A DNA stretch of 64,000 nucleotides from Dysgonomonas mossii DSM 22836 (GTDB taxonomy: Bacteria; Bacteroidota; Bacteroidia; Bacteroidales; Dysgonomonadaceae). This document shows positions 52,663 through 61,433 of the stretch, in pieces. Location of the stretch: positions 467,995-531,994 of the forward strand of contig NZ_GL892005.1 in the NCBI RefSeq assembly GCF_000213575.1. The letters are read 5' to 3'. Position 1 is the first letter of the stretch. Each line of letters begins with the position of its first letter. A program made the position numbers and the translations under genes. The notes under the pieces are model-generated. The model saw only the letters and a program-made list of their open reading frames with translations. It was not told the DNA's origin and did not search any database.

Positions 52663-53565
52663 ATGATTAAAATAACCTTATCACTTACTTTTACATTTCT
52701 ATTATTATTTTCATGTATCAAGCAGCCCGCTACTCTCGAGAAGTGTGGTGCTTTTGACTTAGAGAGTGTCAATTTTCAGGAGAATGTTTCTTTCTTATAT
52801 TCCCGACATCTTATTCTTAAAGATGGTTACGCAGAATATGACAGTATAAGAGATGGTAAACTGACTGATGATATGCTGAGGTATACAATTAACACTGTAA
52901 TATCCGATGCTTTAGAGCTGAAAGTGCCTAAAGAGGAATTTGGGTATTTATATCAAACTCCGACTTTGGATAGTGTTGCCAAATTTCGAAATGCATACTT
53001 TGATAAATTATCTATATTAACAAATAGAGAGAAAAAGCCTGTAGCCTATTATGCTACAGGGAGATTTAATACACTTGAAGACAGAGCTCATTTTATGAAT
53101 GGGTTTAAAGAAAAATATGGTCAACCCAAATATTCATTCTTTATAAGTTCCCATTTTGAACAATGTTCTTTTGAATGGGATTTGCAAGATCGGATTATAC
53201 AGATTGAGACGTCTCATGGATTTGAGTTCTCTGTTTCTTCAGATGGTTCTTCATCGAATGGAAAGTACTATAATCTATATTTACTAATCATTGAGAAACA
53301 ATATCAGGATGCAATTTATAAGGCTCACCTATATGAATTTTCTGATTCTATAAAGCATGAAGGTAAAACTTATAGCCTAAAAGATCTCGGGCTTGAAAAG
53401 GAGGTTTCTTTCAGCGATAGTTTCTTACTCAACTCAACAAATGAAAGATATACAAATGATGAATACGGAGAATACCATATAAGCCGATCCGAAGAGTATT
53501 CTGAAAAATTTGATAGTGACGAAGCTGAAGATATGGGAATACCGGCAGCGAAACCCATCGATTGA
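52663..53565 (+). CDS. Unknown lipoprotein
   Basis: A 300-aa protein that I do not recognise. It has a lipoprotein signal (FTFLLLFSCIKQPATLEK, Cys near 18) and a Ser/Asp/Tyr-rich, overall acidic mature chain. A central region (HFEQCSFEWDLQDRIIQIETS) looks like beta strands. The C-terminal 45 residues are very acidic and probably disordered (NDEYGEYHISRSEEYSEKFD). It begins 12 bases after the GH3 gene and may be co-transcribed with it. The cluster of ArgR-like sites starts 5 bases after its stop. Confidence 0.6.
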   Translation: MIKITLSLTFTFLLLFSCIKQPATLEKCGAFDLESVNFQENVSFLYSRHLILKDGYAEYDSIRDGKLTDDMLRYTINTVISDALELKVPKEEFGYLYQTPTLDSVAKFRNAYFDKLSILTNREKKPVAYYATGRFNTLEDRAHFMNGFKEKYGQPKYSFFISSHFEQCSFEWDLQDRIIQIETSHGFEFSVSSDGSSSNGKYYNLYLLIIEKQYQDAIYKAHLYEFSDSIKHEGKTYSLKDLGLEKEVSFSDSFLLNSTNERYTNDEYGEYHISRSEEYSEKFDSDEAEDMGIPAAKPID

Positions 53566-53570
53566 TTTTT

Positions 53571-53668
53571 TATACACATATCCTTAGAAATTTATAATTT
53601 TTATACATCTAAAGTTTTAGATACGCATTATTATGTATATTTTTGCATTTTGTTTGTATATTTATACA
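53571..53668. promoter_or_regulatory. Cluster of TATACA/TGTATA sites and promoter of argR
   Basis: The 106 bases before argR hold TATACA at 53571, 53602 and 53663 and TGTATA at 53634 and 53655. The last two form the dyad TGTATA-TT-TATACA (53655-53668), which lies just before the ATG and after a -7 box TATTTTTG (53638-53645) with a weak -33 (TTTT near 53615). This is the layout expected for ArgR autoregulation, but the motif has not been confirmed as an ARG box of this group. Confidence 0.5.
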
Positions 53669-53671
53669 TAT

Positions 53672-54127
53672 ATGACTAAAAGATTCAGACACAAAATAAT
53701 AAAAGAAGTACTTCAGGCTAATGAGATAAATAGTCAGGATATGCTTCTTAAGATACTTACTGAAAAGGGCTTTGAGCTTACTCAGGCTACGTTGTCGCGT
53801 GATATTAAAGAATTGAAAGTTGTAAAAGCTCCGACGTCGAAAGGAACATATATATATCAGTTACCAGAAGCAAAGGTTACGACTTCGGAGGAATCTCCGC
53901 TTTCATCTTTCGGTTTTGTCGGGATAGAATTCTCGGGACAACTGGCTATCATTAAAACCCGTCCGGGATATGCAATGGCGATAGCAGGTGAAATAGATAA
54001 TAAAGCTTCGAAATATATTTTGGGGACAGTGGCTGGTGATGATACCATACTGATTATACCGAAAGAAAATGTGAGCAGAGAAGAAGTTATAGCTTCACTA
54101 TCTACCTTTATTCCAAACATTGAATAG
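53672..54127 (+). CDS. argR: Arginine repressor
   Basis: A 151-aa ArgR/AhrC-family regulator when started at 53672 (TKRFRHKIIKEVLQANEINS). An ATG at 53633 would add 13 hydrophobic residues and would place the -7 box and operator dyad inside the gene, so I reject it. The N-terminal winged helix includes GFELTQATLSRDIKELKVVKA. The C-terminal hexamer/arginine-binding domain has ETIKTRPGYAMAIAGEID-like sequence and GTVAGDDTILIIPKE. It heads an arginine biosynthesis cluster and probably controls it with arginine as corepressor. Confidence 0.92.
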   Translation: MTKRFRHKIIKEVLQANEINSQDMLLKILTEKGFELTQATLSRDIKELKVVKAPTSKGTYIYQLPEAKVTTSEESPLSSFGFVGIEFSGQLAIIKTRPGYAMAIAGEIDNKASKYILGTVAGDDTILIIPKENVSREEVIASLSTFIPNIE

Positions 54128-54137
54128 ATCAACTAAA

Positions 54138-54776
54138 ATGAACAATATAGAAGAACTTGTGTTAGACAAAAAAATGGAGGCGCAACAACAACTCACCATA
54201 CAAATAGCCGGAGAAGAGCATCTTGGCTATGTGCAGACAATATTAAATACTATAGAAGCTGCGGCAAAAGTGCGTGGCACAGGGATCGCAAAACGTTCAC
54301 CTGAATACTTGGAACTTAAAATAAAAGAAGGCAAAGCAATTATAGCTCTTATAGGAGACGAATTTGCAGGTTTTTGCTATATCGAATCGTGGGGAAACAA
54401 GCAATATGTTGCAAACTCGGGACTTATTGTTGTTGAGAAATTCAGACAACATGGTTTAGCGAAAAAAATCAAGCAACATGCTTTTTCGCTTGCTAGAGCG
54501 ATGTTTCCTGATGCAAAGGTATTTGGTCTGACTTCGGGTGCAGCTGTAATGAAAATAAATACCGAACTTGGCTATGTACCTGTGTCATTTGCTCAGTTGA
54601 CAGATGATGACGCTTTCTGGCGTGGGTGTCAAGGTTGTGTGAATTACGATGTGCTTACTCGTACCGAGCGTAAATACTGTATTTGTACAGCGATGCTTTT
54701 CGATCCGGAGAAGCAGAAAGACAAGAAAGAAATAAAAACAATCATAAAAGACCTAAAAAAGCAATTGAAGAAATGA
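54138..54776 (+). CDS. GNAT acyltransferase of arginine synthesis
   Basis: A 212-aa GNAT-fold protein from the ATG at 54138; an in-frame TTG at 54120 overlaps the argR end and is not needed. The acyl-CoA site is around VVEKFRQHGLAKKIKQHAF and the C-terminal half has KINTELGYVPVSFAQL. Two cysteine pairs (GCQGC, YCIC) are notable. It lies between argR and argG, and its stop overlaps the argG start as ATGA. It probably makes N-acyl-glutamate, the first step. In Bacteroides the pathway uses succinylated intermediates, so the product may be N-succinylglutamate (inference). Confidence 0.8.
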   Translation: MNNIEELVLDKKMEAQQQLTIQIAGEEHLGYVQTILNTIEAAAKVRGTGIAKRSPEYLELKIKEGKAIIALIGDEFAGFCYIESWGNKQYVANSGLIVVEKFRQHGLAKKIKQHAFSLARAMFPDAKVFGLTSGAAVMKINTELGYVPVSFAQLTDDDAFWRGCQGCVNYDVLTRTERKYCICTAMLFDPEKQKDKKEIKTIIKDLKKQLKK

Positions 54777-55972
54777 AGAAGAAAGTCGTTTTAGCATTCA
54801 GTGGGGGATTAGATACATCTTTTTGCGCCAAATATTTGTCTGCTGACCTTGGATATGAGGTGTATACAGCAATAGCAAACACGGGTGGATTTACTGCTGA
54901 CGAACTTAAGGTTATAGAGCAAAAGGCATATAAATTGGGGGCTGCAAAACATGTTAGTCTTGATATTACGCAAGAGTATTATGAGAAGAGCATCAAATAT
55001 ATGATTTTTGGTAATGTACTGCGTAACGGTACATACCCTATATCTGTTAGTTCGGAGCGTATTTTTCAGGCAATTGCTATTATCAATTATGCAAAAGAAA
55101 TAGGTGCAGATGCTGTCGCTCATGGAAGTACAGGCGCAGGGAATGATCAGGTTCGTTTCGACTTAACATTTGACGTGCTTGCACCGGGTATTGAAATAAT
55201 TACTCCAACACGTGACTTGCTGCTGACTCGTGAATATGAAATCAATTATCTGAAAGAGCATGGGTATGAAGCTGATTTCACAAAAATGGAGTATTCTATT
55301 AACAAAGGTCTTTGGGGTACAAGCATTGGTGGAAAAGAAACATTGAAATCGAACCAAACTCTTCCTGAGGAAGCATATCCTTCTCAATTGAAAAAGCAAG
55401 AGTCGGAAACACTGACTATTGATTTCGAAGAAGGCGAAATAGCTGCTGTTAATGGTGAAAAATATACCGATAAAGTAAAGGCGATACAGAAAATTGAAGA
55501 AATTGCATCCGCTTATGCTATAGGTCGAGATATGCATATAGGTGATACTATTATAGGTATTAAAGGACGTGTGGGATTTGAAGCCGCTGCACCTATCGTT
55601 ATCATCAATGCTCATAAAATGCTGGAAAAACATACGCTAACCAAATGGCAACAATATTGGAAAGATCAGGTAGGTAACTGGTATGGAATGTTTCTACATG
55701 AAGCACAATACCTAGAACCTGTGATGCGTGATATAGAGGCTATGCTCGAAAGTTCGCAACGTAATGTTACGGGACGTGTTATCGTAGAACTCAAACCTTA
55801 TCATTATACGCTTGTCGGTGTAGAAAGTGATTTCGATCTGATGAAGGCAGATTTTGGCGAGTACGGCGAAATGAACAAAGCTTGGACTTCGGACGATGCT
55901 AAAGGATTTACCAAAATATACGCTATGACAAATAAGATATATCATAGTGTGCAAAAGAAAAACGGGAAGTAA
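54773..55972 (+). CDS. argG: Argininosuccinate synthase
   Basis: A 399-aa enzyme when started at the ATG at 54773, which overlaps the preceding stop (ATGA); an earlier ATG at 54683 lies inside the acyltransferase gene. The PP-loop is VLAFSGGLDTSFC. ATP, citrulline and aspartate sites are seen as HGSTGAGNDQVRF and EYSINKGLWGTSIGG. It joins citrulline and aspartate in the urea-cycle-like branch of arginine synthesis. The downstream argC starts after 30 bases. Confidence 0.93.
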   Translation: MKKKVVLAFSGGLDTSFCAKYLSADLGYEVYTAIANTGGFTADELKVIEQKAYKLGAAKHVSLDITQEYYEKSIKYMIFGNVLRNGTYPISVSSERIFQAIAIINYAKEIGADAVAHGSTGAGNDQVRFDLTFDVLAPGIEIITPTRDLLLTREYEINYLKEHGYEADFTKMEYSINKGLWGTSIGGKETLKSNQTLPEEAYPSQLKKQESETLTIDFEEGEIAAVNGEKYTDKVKAIQKIEEIASAYAIGRDMHIGDTIIGIKGRVGFEAAAPIVIINAHKMLEKHTLTKWQQYWKDQVGNWYGMFLHEAQYLEPVMRDIEAMLESSQRNVTGRVIVELKPYHYTLVGVESDFDLMKADFGEYGEMNKAWTSDDAKGFTKIYAMTNKIYHSVQKKNGK

Positions 55973-56002
55973 ATTACTCTGTGTTTGGATAAAAATAGAA
56001 CA

Positions 56003-56971
56003 ATGATAAAAGCAGGAATAATAGGTGGAGCAGGTTATACAGCCGGAGAATTAATAAGGATATTACTTAATCATCCGCAGGTAGAACTTGTATTCGTAAA
56101 TAGTACAAGTAATGCAGGGAACAAACTCACAGATGTTCATGGAGGTCTTTTGGGAGAAACAGATATGAATTTCACCGATCAGTTACCTTATGACAAGATT
56201 GATGTTTTATTCTTCTGTACAGCACATGGTGATACTAAGAAGTTCTTAGATGCGAATGATATCCCTAATCACCTGAAAATAATTGACCTTTCTACAGATT
56301 ATCGACATAAGGCAGAAGGAAATAAATTTGTATATGGTCTTCCTGAGTTGAATAAACAAGAAATCAAGCAGTCTTCCTATGTGGCTAATCCGGGATGTTT
56401 TGCAACAGCTATACAGCTAGGATTGTTACCTTTGGCAAAAGCAAATAAACTGACATCAGAGATTCACGTGAACGCTATCACAGGATCTACCGGGGCAGGG
56501 GTGAAGCCTTCTGCTACATCTCATTTTAGTTGGCGTGAAAACAATATATCAGTTTATAAAGCTTTCGAACATCAGCATCTGACTGAAATTAAACAGTCTC
56601 TAAATCAGTTGCAGGCAAATTTTGGTGAAGATATTAACTTTATCCCTGTGCGTGGAAACTTCACGAGAGGTATTTTTGTATCTACCTATCTCAATTACGA
56701 CGGTACAATAGAGGATGCAGAGAAATTATACAAAGACTATTATAAGGATAGTCCCTTTACGATTATATCAGATAAGAATATCGATTTAAAACAAGTTGTA
56801 AATACAAATAAATGTGTCTTGCACCTTGAGAAACATGGTAACAAGTTGCTTATTCTTTCATGTATCGACAATTTAGTAAAAGGAGCTTCGGGTCAGGCAG
56901 TGCATAATATGAATCTGATTTTTGGTTTGGAAGAAACTATAGGATTGAATTTGAAAGCATCTGCTTTTTAG
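56003..56971 (+). CDS. argC: N-acyl-gamma-glutamyl-phosphate reductase
   Basis: A 322-aa NADPH-dependent reductase from the ATG at 56003 (an in-frame TTG at 55985 is not needed). Rossmann motif AGIIGGAGYTAGELIRILLNHP, and catalytic Cys in YVANPGCFATAI. Further motifs are ITGSTGAGVKPSATSHFSWRENN and PVRGNFTRGIF. It reduces the acyl-glutamyl phosphate to the semialdehyde; in Bacteroides-like pathways the acyl group may be succinyl. argB, argF and argH are not in this window. Confidence 0.93.
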   Translation: MIKAGIIGGAGYTAGELIRILLNHPQVELVFVNSTSNAGNKLTDVHGGLLGETDMNFTDQLPYDKIDVLFFCTAHGDTKKFLDANDIPNHLKIIDLSTDYRHKAEGNKFVYGLPELNKQEIKQSSYVANPGCFATAIQLGLLPLAKANKLTSEIHVNAITGSTGAGVKPSATSHFSWRENNISVYKAFEHQHLTEIKQSLNQLQANFGEDINFIPVRGNFTRGIFVSTYLNYDGTIEDAEKLYKDYYKDSPFTIISDKNIDLKQVVNTNKCVLHLEKHGNKLLILSCIDNLVKGASGQAVHNMNLIFGLEETIGLNLKASAF

Positions 56972-57080
56972 TTAAGATTCTTTTCCTTGTCAAGCTTAGT
57001 TTTTAACGAGGCATGTCCTATTATAACTAAAAACAGATTCTTTTGAATAATATCTTTATCTTTACTTAAAAGAAAGAGTT

Positions 57081-58211
57081 ATGAACATAACCTATATAAC
57101 AAACTTTCCATCCACAGACATAAAGCATTGGTCAGGCACTGTGCATTTTATGGCAACAAATCTGGCTAAATACTCCAATGTGGATTATATAACAGGTTTG
57201 CAGGAAGATTGGACATTCTCTCTCAAGGTGAAGAATAAGTTATATGGACGAAACAAAATATATCGTGCAGACAGGTCTCCTGAATTCGGAAGGAGTTATG
57301 CAAGGCTGATCTCAGAACAACTGAATCCGGCTACAGATATATTATTTTCTCATAGTTCAACTCTTATGTCTTATCTGAAAACAAATAAACATAAGGTTAT
57401 ATATACTGATGCTACATTTGCTTCGATGATAAATTACTATGACTATTTTTCAAATCTTAGTCAGCAGTATATTAAAGAAGGAAATCAGATGGAGCAATTA
57501 TCTTTAGACTCAAGTAGTTTGGCTATTTATAGTTCTCAGTGGGCTGCAGATAGTGCAATCAAAGATTATAATGCAGATAGGGATAAAGTAAGGATTGTAC
57601 CCTTTGGTGCAAATATCTCTACACAGCAAAAATCTTTAGAGGAAATAAAAGATATACTTAAAAAAAGAAGTACAGATGTTTGTAAGATTCTTTTCCTAGG
57701 TGTTGACTGGTTTCGTAAAGGTGGAGATATTGCCATTGATGCTGTTAGGTATTTGAATGAAGAGTTACGTCAACCAGCCGAATTACATATTGTAGGTATC
57801 GATGATTTGCCGGTAGAAAACTTACCACCTTATATAATCAATCATGGGCGTATAAGTAAAGCTACTCCCGAAGGTATGAAAAAGGTAGAAAGCTTGATTT
57901 TGCAAAGCCATTTTCTTTTTATCCCATCACGGGCAGATTGTACACCGATTGTTTTTTCTGAAGCTATGTCGTATGCTGTTCCGTGTGTATCGGCTGCAAC
58001 AGGAGGAATTCCCTCTATTGTGAATGATACGAATGGAATAATCCTAAGCCCCCAAGTAGAACCTAAAGAGTATGCTCAACAGATATATAAAACATTCGGA
58101 GATAAAAGCTATTATAATGAGTTGGCGCTGTCAGCTTACCATGATTTCGAATCCCGATTGAATTGGGATACGGCAATGAAGACCATTGTAGGATATATGA
58201 AAGAATTGTAA
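57081..58211 (+). CDS. GT4-type glycosyltransferase
   Basis: A 376-aa two-domain glycosyltransferase. N-terminal part: NITYITNFPSTDIKHWSGT and a long Rossmann half. The C-terminal GT-B half shows ILFLGVDWFRKGGDIAIDAV, RISKATPEGMKKVESLI and the donor-binding ExxxxxxxE-like segment SRADCTPIVFSEAMSYAVPCVSAATGGIP (in pieces). Acceptor unknown; envelope glycan assembly is likely. It splits argC from argD with its own 109-base upstream gap, which suggests independent control. Residues are typical of family GT4. Confidence 0.85.
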   Translation: MNITYITNFPSTDIKHWSGTVHFMATNLAKYSNVDYITGLQEDWTFSLKVKNKLYGRNKIYRADRSPEFGRSYARLISEQLNPATDILFSHSSTLMSYLKTNKHKVIYTDATFASMINYYDYFSNLSQQYIKEGNQMEQLSLDSSSLAIYSSQWAADSAIKDYNADRDKVRIVPFGANISTQQKSLEEIKDILKKRSTDVCKILFLGVDWFRKGGDIAIDAVRYLNEELRQPAELHIVGIDDLPVENLPPYIINHGRISKATPEGMKKVESLILQSHFLFIPSRADCTPIVFSEAMSYAVPCVSAATGGIPSIVNDTNGIILSPQVEPKEYAQQIYKTFGDKSYYNELALSAYHDFESRLNWDTAMKTIVGYMKEL

Positions 58212-58286
58212 GGATTATATTCTGCTTATAAGATTATCTATTATAGAGATTTTTTAAAGTCTAAAGTAACAATAAAGAGTATACTG

Positions 58287-58341
58287 ATAAGTGTTACTTT
58301 TACATACGCTTCGCTCCTGTGACAGTTGGTTGCCACCTTTT
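58287..58341 (+). repeat. GTCAC-type intergenic repeat
   Basis: ATAAGTGTTACTTTT (58287-58301) and GCCACCTTTT (58332-58341) flank about 30 bases including CGCTTCGCTCCTGTGACAG. The same two ends, nearly joined, occur at 9082-9106 (ATAAGTGTCACTTTT then GTCACCTTTT), and a related pair lies on the other strand at 42173-42186. They look like members of one small repeat family. Confidence 0.4.
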
Positions 58342-58374
58342 AATAGAAAGTCAGAGTTCTTAAAATAAAAAACG

Positions 58375-58437
58375 ATAAGGTTTATGGAAAAAGGTTCTAC
58401 AGTATATCTATTTTGTATAGAACCGATAAAACCTTAT
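58375..58437 (+). promoter_or_regulatory. Long stem-loop abutting the MutS-like start codon
   Basis: Outer stem ATAAGGTTT/AAACCTTAT (58375-58383 with 58429-58437) and inner stem GGTTCTA/TAGAACC (58393-58399 with 58418-58424). It ends 4 bases before the ATG at 58442. There is no U-tract, so it is more likely to affect translation initiation or mRNA stability than termination. Confidence 0.55.
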
Positions 58438-58441
58438 AATC

Positions 58442-59794
58442 ATGAAATATATGAAATTTGAAGTAGACAGTCAGACGAAGAAGGATCTAGAAATCTTTGA
58501 AACAGTCAAAGAAGGGCTGTCTGTTGTTGGTTTATTTAATCATACACAGTGCATTGGAGGTAAGAAAAAGTTATACGAGTATCTTGCTAATCCTTTGGCT
58601 GACTATAAGCAGATCACGGAAAGAAAAGAGACGATTGCCTTTTTTCATAAGCATTTCCCGAATGGTCTGAATCTTGATAAGGATGCATTGGATTTTACTG
58701 AATACTATCTACGGCAGCCCGATTATCCTACACGGATGCCTTCTTGGTTTACGGCTATAGAGAAAATGATTGCTGACAAGATAAGTACAAGCAGTAATGA
58801 ATATTATCTTGCCGAAAAAGGAGTTACTTCGACTGTAGACCTACTAAAGAATATATATCAATTTTCCATTGCCTTGGCAGAGAAACTTAAAGAAGGTGAT
58901 GCTCCTGTATTCTTAGTGAAGAATAACGAAATTGTTCTGGAGCTTTTCCAAAAAGAGGCATACAAAGAGATAAAGGATATGAAGAAATACAAGTCTTATG
59001 ATATAATGAGGCTCGATTATATGTTTCGCTATACCGATAAGAAACATATACATTTCTTCCTAGACCTTGTACATGAATATGATGCGTTGTTTGCGGTGGC
59101 AAAAGCTGCTGCTAAATATAATTTGCAATACCCTGACATATTACCTGAAACAGAGACTGTACTTGATTTGGAAGGATTATTCCATCCTTTTGTAGAGAAT
59201 GCTATCTCAAATGATGTACATTTCGACAACCAATCGAATCTATTATTCATATCGGGACCTAATATGGCGGGTAAGTCAACATTCCTAAAAGCGCTGGGTG
59301 TGGCTGTATACTTGGCACACGCAGGTTTTCCAGTTCCTGCCGGTAAAATGAAAATCGGTATTTTGTCCGGATTGAGTACAACTATAAATATTTCGGATAA
59401 TCTGAGTACAGGCTATAGCCATTTCTATGCCGAAGTAATGAGGATCAAGGATGTGGCGCATAAGCTAGAGGCAAATAACAGGATATTAGTTCTCTTCGAT
59501 GAGCTCTTCAGAGGAACAAATGTGAAGGATGCTTATGATGGAACAGTAGCTGTTGTTTCTGCATTTGCTAAAATTAGAACCTCGTTTTTTGTTATCTCAA
59601 CCCATATTGTAGAAGCAGCAAAAGAGTTGGAGTCAAAAGCTAATATTCAGTTCAGTTACTTTGATATAAAGGAAGAAGACGGACATCCGGTTTATACATA
59701 TAAATTGAAAGAGGGCGTATCGGATGTAAGGCTTGGAATGTATATCATAAACAAAGAGGGTGTGATAGATTTGATAAATAATATAACTAATTAA
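58442..59794 (+). CDS. MutS-like ATPase (MutS domain III/V only)
   Basis: A 450-aa protein of the MutS superfamily without mismatch-binding domain I or II. Residues 1-250 correspond to the core/lever helices. The ATPase has Walker A SGPNMAGKSTFLKAL (near 276-290), Walker B ILVLFDELFRGTN and the signature STGYSHFYAEV. It has no endonuclease Smr domain. Such stand-alone proteins are common in Bacteroidota; function is unknown but likely DNA-structure binding. It precedes argD by 10 bases and so may drive argD transcription, an odd partner for arginine synthesis. Confidence 0.85.
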   Translation: MKYMKFEVDSQTKKDLEIFETVKEGLSVVGLFNHTQCIGGKKKLYEYLANPLADYKQITERKETIAFFHKHFPNGLNLDKDALDFTEYYLRQPDYPTRMPSWFTAIEKMIADKISTSSNEYYLAEKGVTSTVDLLKNIYQFSIALAEKLKEGDAPVFLVKNNEIVLELFQKEAYKEIKDMKKYKSYDIMRLDYMFRYTDKKHIHFFLDLVHEYDALFAVAKAAAKYNLQYPDILPETETVLDLEGLFHPFVENAISNDVHFDNQSNLLFISGPNMAGKSTFLKALGVAVYLAHAGFPVPAGKMKIGILSGLSTTINISDNLSTGYSHFYAEVMRIKDVAHKLEANNRILVLFDELFRGTNVKDAYDGTVAVVSAFAKIRTSFFVISTHIVEAAKELESKANIQFSYFDIKEEDGHPVYTYKLKEGVSDVRLGMYIINKEGVIDLINNITN

Positions 59795-59804
59795 TATATA
59801 GAAA

Positions 59805-60926
59805 ATGAAATTATTTGATGTGTTCCCACTGTTTGATATTAACATAGTGAAAGGTAATGGATGCTATGTATATGATGACAAGGGAAATGAATACCTGGAT
59901 TTGTATGGCGGGCATGCTGTGATATCGGTTGGGCATACTCATCCGTACTATGTAGAAAAACTAACAGATCAATTGAATAAACTAGGGTTTTATTCAAACT
60001 CAGTAATAAACAAACTGCAACAGGAGGTTGCCCAGAAACTTGGAGAACAATGTGGTTATCCCGATTATTTTTTATTTCTGATAAATTCGGGTGCAGAAGC
60101 AAACGAAAATGCCATAAAGCTAGCTTCTTTCCATAATGGACGAAAAAAGGTGTTGGCCTTTGCCAAAGCTTTTCATGGGCGCACATCAGCTACGGTGGCA
60201 GCTACAGATATTCCGGCATATTCGGCTCCTGTGAATATGAATCCGAACTATGTGTTTGCTCCGTTCAATGATATTGAATTTATAAAGAAAGAGCTTGCAA
60301 CCAAAGAGTATTCATCTGTTTTGATTGAAGGCATTCAGGGTGTTGCGGGAATACAAGTGCCAGAGGACAGCTTCTTAAAGCAGCTTCGTGATGTTTGTAC
60401 CGAGACCGGAACTATTCTTATATTGGACGAAATACAATCAGGATATGGCCGTAGTGGTAAGTTCTTCGCTCACCAGTATGCCGATATACAGGCTGATATT
60501 ATAACAGTAGCTAAAGGTATCGGTAATGGTTTCCCTATGGCAGGCGTGCTTATCAATCCGATGTTTAAGGCTGTATATGGTCAACTTGGTACTACTTTTG
60601 GGGGAAATCATTTGGCCTGCGCTGCTGCCATTGCAGTATTGGATATTATGAAAGAAGAGAAGCTGATAGAGAATGCTTACAATGTTGGTGAATACCTGAT
60701 GCAAGAGTTAAAGAAGATCCCTCAGATAAAAGAAGTTCGTGGACGAGGTTTGATGATTGGGATGGAATTTAATGAACCTATTAAAGAGAAACGTTCGAAG
60801 CTTCTTTTCGAAGAGAAAGTCTTTACAGGAGCTACAGGAACTCATGTGTTCCGCTTATTGCCTCCACTTTGTTTGACTATCGATCAGGCAAATATATTCC
60901 TCGAAAGATTTAAGAAAGTAATATAA
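59805..60926 (+). CDS. argD: Acetyl/succinylornithine aminotransferase
   Basis: A 373-aa class III PLP aminotransferase. Motifs: DLYGGHAVISVGHTHP, INSGAEANENAIKLASFHNGRKK (in two pieces), AFHGRTSATVA, LILDEIQSGYGRSGKFFAHQ and the PLP lysine in TVAKGIGNGFPM, then TTFGGNHLACAAA. It converts N-acyl-glutamate semialdehyde to N-acyl-ornithine. The acyl group may be succinyl in this group of bacteria (inference). It is the last arginine gene here and is followed by a compact terminator. Confidence 0.92.
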   Translation: MKLFDVFPLFDINIVKGNGCYVYDDKGNEYLDLYGGHAVISVGHTHPYYVEKLTDQLNKLGFYSNSVINKLQQEVAQKLGEQCGYPDYFLFLINSGAEANENAIKLASFHNGRKKVLAFAKAFHGRTSATVAATDIPAYSAPVNMNPNYVFAPFNDIEFIKKELATKEYSSVLIEGIQGVAGIQVPEDSFLKQLRDVCTETGTILILDEIQSGYGRSGKFFAHQYADIQADIITVAKGIGNGFPMAGVLINPMFKAVYGQLGTTFGGNHLACAAAIAVLDIMKEEKLIENAYNVGEYLMQELKKIPQIKEVRGRGLMIGMEFNEPIKEKRSKLLFEEKVFTGATGTHVFRLLPPLCLTIDQANIFLERFKKVI

Positions 60927-60929
60927 TGC

Positions 60930-60949
60930 AAAGTGGCGAAAGCCACTTT
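60930..60949 (+). terminator. argD terminator
   Basis: AAAGTGGC, tetraloop GAAA, GCCACTTT (8 bp) then CTTTCTTTTA: a compact GNRA-capped intrinsic terminator 3 bases after the argD stop. Confidence 0.85.
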
Positions 60950-60956
60950 CTTTCTT

Positions 60957-61370
60957 TTACTGAGGAGGAGATAAATAAATAAAAGGAGATATGGGTATGT
61001 TCCGTAGGATAAAGAATATGACCAATCCGGCGATAAAGATATATCCCAACTTCCCTGAAAAGTTAAAGTATTTCAGATAGTTCTTATTCTTTAATATGTA
61101 AACCTGAGCTAAGAGGAAATATATATATAGCAGGAAGGGGAGTATAATTATTAATAGAGCATTATACCGTAATGCTTGCAATATGTTTCCGTGTAGCAGA
61201 TGGTAAAAAGATCGTTGACCGCCACATCCGGGGCACTGAAGTCCTGTTAGCTCGTGAAAACTACACTGTTTGCTCCATATATTCCCTGTTGTTGCATAAT
61301 AATTGTAATAGACAAATGCTATGATTAAAGGAATAGCTATGATAATGATATATCCTATATATTTTCTCAT
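60957..61370 (-). CDS. DUF2752 membrane protein
   Basis: A 137-aa inner-membrane protein with three hydrophobic segments (residues 5-24, about 68-92, about 108-126). The family motif is CSFHELTGLQCPGCGGQRSFYHLLHG, with the Cys pair CPGC and conserved RxxxxLLHG. Function of DUF2752 is unknown to me. A dispanin-like CCC-motif protein lies upstream on the same strand, as these two families often do, but a terminator separates the two genes. Confidence 0.85.
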   Translation of the reverse strand: MRKYIGYIIIIAIPLIIAFVYYNYYATTGNIWSKQCSFHELTGLQCPGCGGQRSFYHLLHGNILQALRYNALLIIILPFLLYIYFLLAQVYILKNKNYLKYFNFSGKLGYIFIAGLVIFFILRNIPISPFIYLSPPQ

Positions 61371-61378
61371 ATAAAAAA

Positions 61379-61407
61379 GGAAAGGTAATTGCTACGATTA
61401 CCTTTCC
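61379..61407 (-). terminator. Terminator after the CCC-motif gene
   Basis: An 11-bp perfect stem GGAAAGGTAAT/ATTACCTTTCC with a 7-base loop. On the minus strand it is followed by TTTTTT. It lies just upstream of the DUF2752 gene, so read-through would be needed for joint expression. Confidence 0.85.
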
Positions 61408-61433
61408 AAATATATTAATTATTTAGTATTTAT

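Noticed and set aside
53633-53671. Upstream ATG of argR
   Set aside because: It would translate the promoter and operator dyad into a hydrophobic tail absent from ArgR proteins.
56965-57044. Inverted (TTTTTAGTTA/TAACTAAAAA) and direct (AGATTCTTTT) repeats after argC
   Set aside because: Only 10 bases each, AT-rich and about 50-60 bases apart; no clear terminator or mobile-element structure.
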